Shown here: positions 60,050 through 64,000 of the stretch, in pieces
Layout: each line of letters starts with the position of its first letter
How positions within the stretch are numbered: position 1 is the first letter of the stretch
NCBI GenBank assembly: GCA_910574195.1
Contig: CAJTBF010000007.1
Span: 1 to 64,000, forward strand
Origin: Lachnospiraceae bacterium
Lineage (GTDB): Bacteria > Bacillota > Clostridia > Lachnospirales > Lachnospiraceae
DNA: 64,000 nt
Direction of reading: 5' to 3'
Made by a program: the position numbers and the translations under genes
The notes under the pieces: generated by a model
The model's input: the letters and a program-made list of their open reading frames with translations, nothing else
Told to the model about the DNA's origin: nothing
Database searches by the model: none

Positions 60050-62023
60050 ATGAAAAGCATTCGGACAAAAATCACCCTATGCCTTATGGTGACAGTCCTG
60101 GCTACACAACTCGTAGTGGGAGCATCCAGTATTACACTCAACTACAACAGCACCATCTCCACTGTTGATCAAATGATGAGTGAGACCGCTGTTCTCGCAG
60201 CAGAACGTATTGAACAGGAACTGACTGCCTACAAGAATGTCGCCATGGATACCGGTTGCATTTCGCAGCTTCTTGATGAAACCGTTTCATTGGAAGAAAA
60301 ACGCTCGATTATAGACGAGCGTGTCAGTATGCATGATTTCCAACGTGGGAACATCATCGGCCCGGACGGCATCAGCATCTTTGATGGGAAGGATTATTCC
60401 GACCGCGAATACGTCAAACAGGCCATGCAGGGCAATGTCTATGTATCAGAACCACTGATCAGTAAGATAACAGGAGAACTTTCCATTATGGTGGCAGCGC
60501 CCATTTACAAAAACGGAATCCAGGGGGCCGATATTGAAGGCGTCGTTTACTTTGTTCCTCACGAGACTTTCCTGAACGATATCGTTTCCTCGATTCGTGT
60601 CAGTGAACATAACCGCGCATACATGATCAATCGGTCCGGTGATACGATCGCAGATACGACCCTGGATACGATCACGGTTCAGAATATCGAAAACGAAGCG
60701 CAAAGTGACTCTTCCCTGAAAGAACTGGCATCCATCCATGCTTCCATGCGCGAAGGCAAAAATGGTTTCGGAAACTATAAGAATGGCAAGAAAAGTATGT
60801 TTGCAGCTTATGCACCGGTAAACGGCACGGATGGATGGAGCGTGGCAGTTGTCGCTCCACAGTCGGATTATCTCTCTACTACATATTTTGACATCGTGAT
60901 AAATTTGATCATGATGGTACTTGTCATCCTCCTGTCCATTGTTGTCGCTCTGAAACTTGCCAACAGCATTAGTCGGCCTATGAAAGCCTGTGCCAAACGG
61001 ATGCGTCTGCTGGTGGAAGGTGATCTGGAATCTCCGGTTCCGGAGGTTGTCAGCAAAGACGAAACCGGAATGCTGACACAATCCACCGCCGAATTGGTGG
61101 AAGGCCTGTCTACGATTATTCATGATATCGGATATCTCCTGGGTGAGATGGCAAATCAGAATCTGAATATCCAATCCCGGCACCGCGATGCCTATGTAGG
61201 CGATTTTCAGAGTATCCTGCATTCCATGCGTAACCTGAAAGTAAAATTAAGTGGGATTCTCCACCAGATCAATACTTCGGCAGAGCAGGTATCAAGTGCC
61301 AGCAATCAGGTGTCTTCCAGCGCTCAGAATTTAAGCCAGGGCGCCGTGGAACAGGCCAGTTCCGTAGAAGAGCTGGCAGCCCGGATCAGCGAGATTTCCG
61401 ACCAGGTTAAGAATACTGCAGACAACGCACGGGAAGTACGTGAACAGACTCATCATGCAGGCGAAGGTGTTTCTGTCTGCAATCAGCAGATGCAGGAACT
61501 GATGCGCGCAATGGAAAAGATCCATTCCAGCTCCGAGGAGATTGGCAAAATTATCAAAACGATCGAAGACATTGCATTCCAGACCAACATTCTGGCGCTG
61601 AACGCGGCCGTAGAGGCGGCACGGGCAGGCACTGCCGGGAAAGGATTTGCCGTTGTGGCTGATGAAGTTCGAAATCTTGCCAGTAAGTCCGCAGAAGCCT
61701 CCAAGAACACTTCCCTGCTTATTACGCATTCCACAGAAGCCGTACAGACAGGTTCAAAGATTGCAAAACATACGGCGGATGCCCTGCTGGATGTGGTAGA
61801 AAACATCCAGTCTATGGTTGGCTCCATTGACCAGATTTCTTCTGTGTCAAGTGAACAGTCCGAAGCCGTTTCGCAGGTCAACGATGGAATCAATCAGATT
61901 TCCACCGTTGTACAGAGTAACAGTGCTACGGCCGAGGAGAGTGCAGCAGCCAGTCAGGAACTTTCTGCCGAGGCAAGTAATTTGAAACAACTGGTAGATC
62001 AGTTTACACTTGCCAGAGATTAG
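60050..62023 (+). CDS. Methyl-accepting chemotaxis protein
   Basis: Chemoreceptor of 657 residues from the ATG at 60050 (AGGAGG upstream; the longer frame is rejected). TM1 is at about 7-26, then an extracellular dCache-like sensor (about 30-275) with [29 protein letters not shown] and [19 protein letters not shown]2 is at about 283-306, then a HAMP region and a long signalling coil. The signalling tip carries [15 protein letters not shown] and [12 protein letters not shown] (about 520-555). It is monocistronic. The ligand is unknown; amino acids or small carboxylates are typical for dCache receptors. No other chemotaxis or flagellar gene lies nearby. Confidence 0.93.
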   Translation: MKSIRTKITLCLMVTVLATQLVVGASSITLNYNSTISTVDQMMSETAVLAAERIEQELTAYKNVAMDTGCISQLLDETVSLEEKRSIIDERVSMHDFQRGNIIGPDGISIFDGKDYSDREYVKQAMQGNVYVSEPLISKITGELSIMVAAPIYKNGIQGADIEGVVYFVPHETFLNDIVSSIRVSEHNRAYMINRSGDTIADTTLDTITVQNIENEAQSDSSLKELASIHASMREGKNGFGNYKNGKKSMFAAYAPVNGTDGWSVAVVAPQSDYLSTTYFDIVINLIMMVLVILLSIVVALKLANSISRPMKACAKRMRLLVEGDLESPVPEVVSKDETGMLTQSTAELVEGLSTIIHDIGYLLGEMANQNLNIQSRHRDAYVGDFQSILHSMRNLKVKLSGILHQINTSAEQVSSASNQVSSSAQNLSQGAVEQASSVEELAARISEISDQVKNTADNAREVREQTHHAGEGVSVCNQQMQELMRAMEKIHSSSEEIGKIIKTIEDIAFQTNILALNAAVEAARAGTAGKGFAVVADEVRNLASKSAEASKNTSLLITHSTEAVQTGSKIAKHTADALLDVVENIQSMVGSIDQISSVSSEQSEAVSQVNDGINQISTVVQSNSATAEESAAASQELSAEASNLKQLVDQFTLARD

Positions 62024-62038
62024 AACTATATATAACAT

Positions 62039-62078
62039 AAAAGGCTAAAAATCATTGAAAATTGATTTTTAGCCTTTT
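62039..62078. terminator. Bidirectional terminator
   Basis: AAAAGGCTAAAAATCA (62039-62054) and TGATTTTTAGCCTTTT (62063-62078) form a perfect 16-bp stem between the convergent chemoreceptor and pncC. Confidence 0.92.
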
Positions 62079-62117
62079 ACATATTCTTGTACATGACTGA
62101 TATGACCATAAAGTATA

Positions 62118-62633
62118 TTACCGTATCTCTTGCAGCAGTTCTGCGGCCAGTCGCAGAACCGCTTCCACAGATTGTCTTCTGTTTTCTTCTCTGTTTCCCT
62201 GAAAACGGCATTCCCGGATCCGGACTTTCCCCTGCACATAACAACCGACAAAAACCAATCCTACCGGTTTTTGCGGTGTTCCACCACCCGGGCCTGCAAT
62301 CCCGGTGGAACTCAACGCCACATCCGCTTTTGCCGCAAGCGCCGCTCCGACTGCCATCTCCCGCGCGGTCTCTTCACTGACCGCTCCGAACTGCCGCAAG
62401 GTATCCTCCCTCACACCAAGCAGACGCTGTTTTGCTTCATTGGAATACGTCACATATCCTTCATTCAACACATCCGAAGCCCCCGCCACATTAATCAACG
62501 TACCGGCAATCAGACCGCCTGTACAGGACTCCGCCGTCGTCACTGTAAATTTATGCTGCGCAAGAAGCCGCACCACCTGTGCCTCCAGCGATTCCTGTAC
62601 CCCTTTTTTCAATGTTTTCTCTTCCGCCTGCAT
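62118..62633 (-). CDS. pncC: CinA C-terminal-domain nicotinamide-nucleotide amidohydrolase
   Basis: Deamidates nicotinamide mononucleotide to nicotinate mononucleotide, recycling NAD breakdown products. It is about 171 residues from the ATG at 62633, which follows GGAGGAG; the longer frame adds 28 residues upstream. FTVTTAESCTGGLIAGTLINVAGAS holds the active-site Ser and Thr region, LNEGYVTYSNEAKQRLLGV and ALSSTGIAGPGGGTPQKPVGLVFVG are diagnostic; all are quoted as landmarks. It is the stand-alone domain, without the CinA N-terminal part. It follows pgsA and rimO, a frequent order in Firmicutes. Confidence 0.9.
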   Translation of the reverse strand: MQAEEKTLKKGVQESLEAQVVRLLAQHKFTVTTAESCTGGLIAGTLINVAGASDVLNEGYVTYSNEAKQRLLGVREDTLRQFGAVSEETAREMAVGAALAAKADVALSSTGIAGPGGGTPQKPVGLVFVGCYVQGKVRIRECRFQGNREENRRQSVEAVLRLAAELLQEIR

Positions 62634-62818
62634 GCAACACTCCTCCTGTCTCCGGTCTTTTCCATGCGCTTTCCCTTTTTCTTTTTCACTTCTGCCTGTC
62701 CGCCAGCCTTCTTTCACTTCTGTCCTTCCTCAATATCTTACATTCTGGTCTGGTTTTTATCCCTCGAACAATATTTTACTTTCCCGCCTGACTTTCACCC
62801 CGCAGACAAGACAACGTC

Positions 62819-63361
62819 CTACATTCCTCCCTGCGTCAGTACCTGCTTATTCTTTGCCACATAATCTGCCAGGGAAATCACCGTCAGCGCCAGCGATACC
62901 CAGATCAGAATTTCTCCCAGCACAGAAAAGACACCGCCCAGATCTGCAATTAACAGGATGATCATAGCCATCTGAGAAACGGTTTTCAATTTTCCCCAGT
63001 AACTTGCTGCGATCACAATCCCGTTGTCCGATGCTACCAAACGGAATCCACTGATAATAAACTCTCTGGCAATCACAATAATCACGAACCATGCTGTCAG
63101 CTTCCCGGAGTCAATCATACAGATCATGGCAGAACAAACCAGCAGCTTATCCGCCAGCGGATCCATAAACTTTCCGAAGTTTGTTACCAGATTATATTTA
63201 CGCGCTATCTTTCCATCCAGCATATCTGTCAAACTGGCCACACAAAACAAGATCAAAGAAATCCACTTATCCGCAAACCATCCTTCTGTCATCAACATGG
63301 ACGCCACAAAAAACGGAACCATGATCATCCGCAGTACCGTCAATTTATTTGGCAAATTCAT
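62819..63361 (-). CDS. pgsA: CDP-diacylglycerol-glycerol-3-phosphate 3-phosphatidyltransferase
   Basis: Makes phosphatidylglycerol phosphate, the first committed step to phosphatidylglycerol and cardiolipin. It is a 180-residue membrane enzyme with about five hydrophobic helices. The CDP-alcohol transferase motif DG-xx-AR-x8-G-xxx-D-xxx-D is complete, spanning DMLDGKIARKYNLVTNFG and KFMDPLADKLL. MNLPNKLTVLRMIMVPFF is the usual N terminus. Its start overlaps the rimO stop codon by 4 bp. Confidence 0.95.
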   Translation of the reverse strand: MNLPNKLTVLRMIMVPFFVASMLMTEGWFADKWISLILFCVASLTDMLDGKIARKYNLVTNFGKFMDPLADKLLVCSAMICMIDSGKLTAWFVIIVIAREFIISGFRLVASDNGIVIAASYWGKLKTVSQMAMIILLIADLGGVFSVLGEILIWVSLALTVISLADYVAKNKQVLTQGGM

Positions 63362-64000
63362 TCCACAATCCCTCCTATCAAATCATATTCCAATGCTCCC
63401 GTCACCTGCACTTTTGCAAAATCACCGGACATCATCTCTTTCTCTGCATCTACAAAAATCAGGCCGTCCACGCCGGGCGCGTCTCGATAGGTCCGCCCCA
63501 CATAAGCATTTTCATCCGCCACTTTTCCTTCAATCATAACAAGCACTTCCCGCCCAATCATGGTCCTGGCATTCTCAAATGCAATATCCTGCTGCAGCTC
63601 CATCAGTTCCGACTGCCGATCCAGTTTCACTTCCTCGTCCACATGATCCGGCATCTTCTCCGCCGGCGTTCCTTCCTCCAAAGAATAGGGAAACACGCCC
63701 AGTCTGTCGAATTTCATCTCCTCCACAAACTCCAGCAGTTCCTCATGCTGCCGGAGCGTCTCTCCCGGGAATCCGGTGATCAACGTGGTCCGCAGGCAAA
63801 GATCCGGAATCTCACTGCGCAGTTTTCCGATCAATTCCACCAACTCCTGCTTTGTTGTCCTGCGCCCCATTCTCCGCAGAATCTCATCGCTGGCATGCTG
63901 AATGGGAAGGTCCAGATAATGACAGATCTTTGGTTCCTCCTTCATAACCTGAATCAAAGCATCCGTGATCTCCTCCGGATAGCAGTAAAGAAGCCGAATC
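63358..64000 (-). CDS. rimO: Ribosomal protein S12 methylthiotransferase (partial, 3' end only)
   Basis: C-terminal part of the radical SAM enzyme that methylthiolates an aspartate of ribosomal protein S12. About 213 codons lie in the window; the start is beyond the right edge. LLYCYPEEI, CHYLDLPIQHASDEILRRMGR (landmark) and TTLITGFPGET belong to the radical SAM barrel. The TRAM domain (about the last 65 residues) includes GREVLVMIEG and YVGRTYRDAPGVDG. The DAPGVDG-type ending fits RimO rather than MiaB. The Fe-S cysteine motif is off the window. Confidence 0.9.
   Translation of the reverse strand, partial: IRLLYCYPEEITDALIQVMKEEPKICHYLDLPIQHASDEILRRMGRRTTKQELVELIGKLRSEIPDLCLRTTLITGFPGETLRQHEELLEFVEEMKFDRLGVFPYSLEEGTPAEKMPDHVDEEVKLDRQSELMELQQDIAFENARTMIGREVLVMIEGKVADENAYVGRTYRDAPGVDGLIFVDAEKEMMSGDFAKVQVTGALEYDLIGGIVE

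Overview
The window comes from a low-to-mid GC, spore-forming anaerobic Firmicute, most likely a gut Lachnospiraceae (Blautia/Dorea/Ruminococcus-like). The evidence is sporulation genes (spoVB-like, spoIIM, spoIIP, gpr), a four-subunit 2-oxoacid:ferredoxin oxidoreductase, an isc operon with an Rrf2 regulator, and the GGGtGRT protein pair typical of this family. The genus is an inference. Most genes lie on the minus strand in housekeeping operons.

Layout. Bases 1-2860 look like the end of an integrated element: an AgrC/AgrA-type two-component pair and a small coiled-coil protein of conjugative-element type, next to the 3' end of a tRNA-Leu(CAA). From 3.0 to 8.5 kb come lysA, a TrmB-type regulator and porGDAB. 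Glycolysis follows (gpmI; gap-pgk-tpiA), interrupted by a YdeI-like gene. At 14.7-18.9 kb is the iscR-iscS-iscU-mnmA-PHP phosphatase operon, with a good promoter and a candidate operator. At 19-23.4 kb are a SpoVB-like flippase, spoIIM, a Nudix hydrolase and RNase Y. At 23.5-27 kb an XRE-TPR regulator is coupled to an ABC transporter. At 27.2-30 kb are pnp and rpsO, then a Na/Pi cotransporter and the classic rimP-nusA-ylxR-ylxQ-infB-rbfA-nrnA-truB-ribF operon (31.8-41 kb).

At 41.1-45.4 kb is a type IIA topoisomerase pair (parE-parC-like), then gpr-spoIIP beside a divergent rpsT. At 48.4-51.4 kb are ilvN-ilvC behind a structured leader, and galE. At 51.5-57.7 kb are an ABC-F ATPase, an uncharacterised four-helix membrane protein, a cupin, ddh, a small hypothetical gene, a YbaK-type deacylase and a VOC protein. 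At 58.1-59.9 kb a NifU-like scaffold is paired with a GGGtGRT protein of unknown function. The window ends with a chemoreceptor, pncC (CinA-type), pgsA and a truncated rimO.

The most interesting non-coding signals are two adjacent hairpins between pgk and tpiA with compensatory base changes; an ilvN leader with mutually exclusive pairings; a tandem 65-69 nt repeat plus terminator-like hairpin inside the rimP-nusA-infB leader, with related copies elsewhere; a perfect 26-bp inverted repeat in the XRE-ABC leader; and two further small dispersed intergenic repeats. No CRISPR array, rRNA, complete insertion sequence or prophage was seen.
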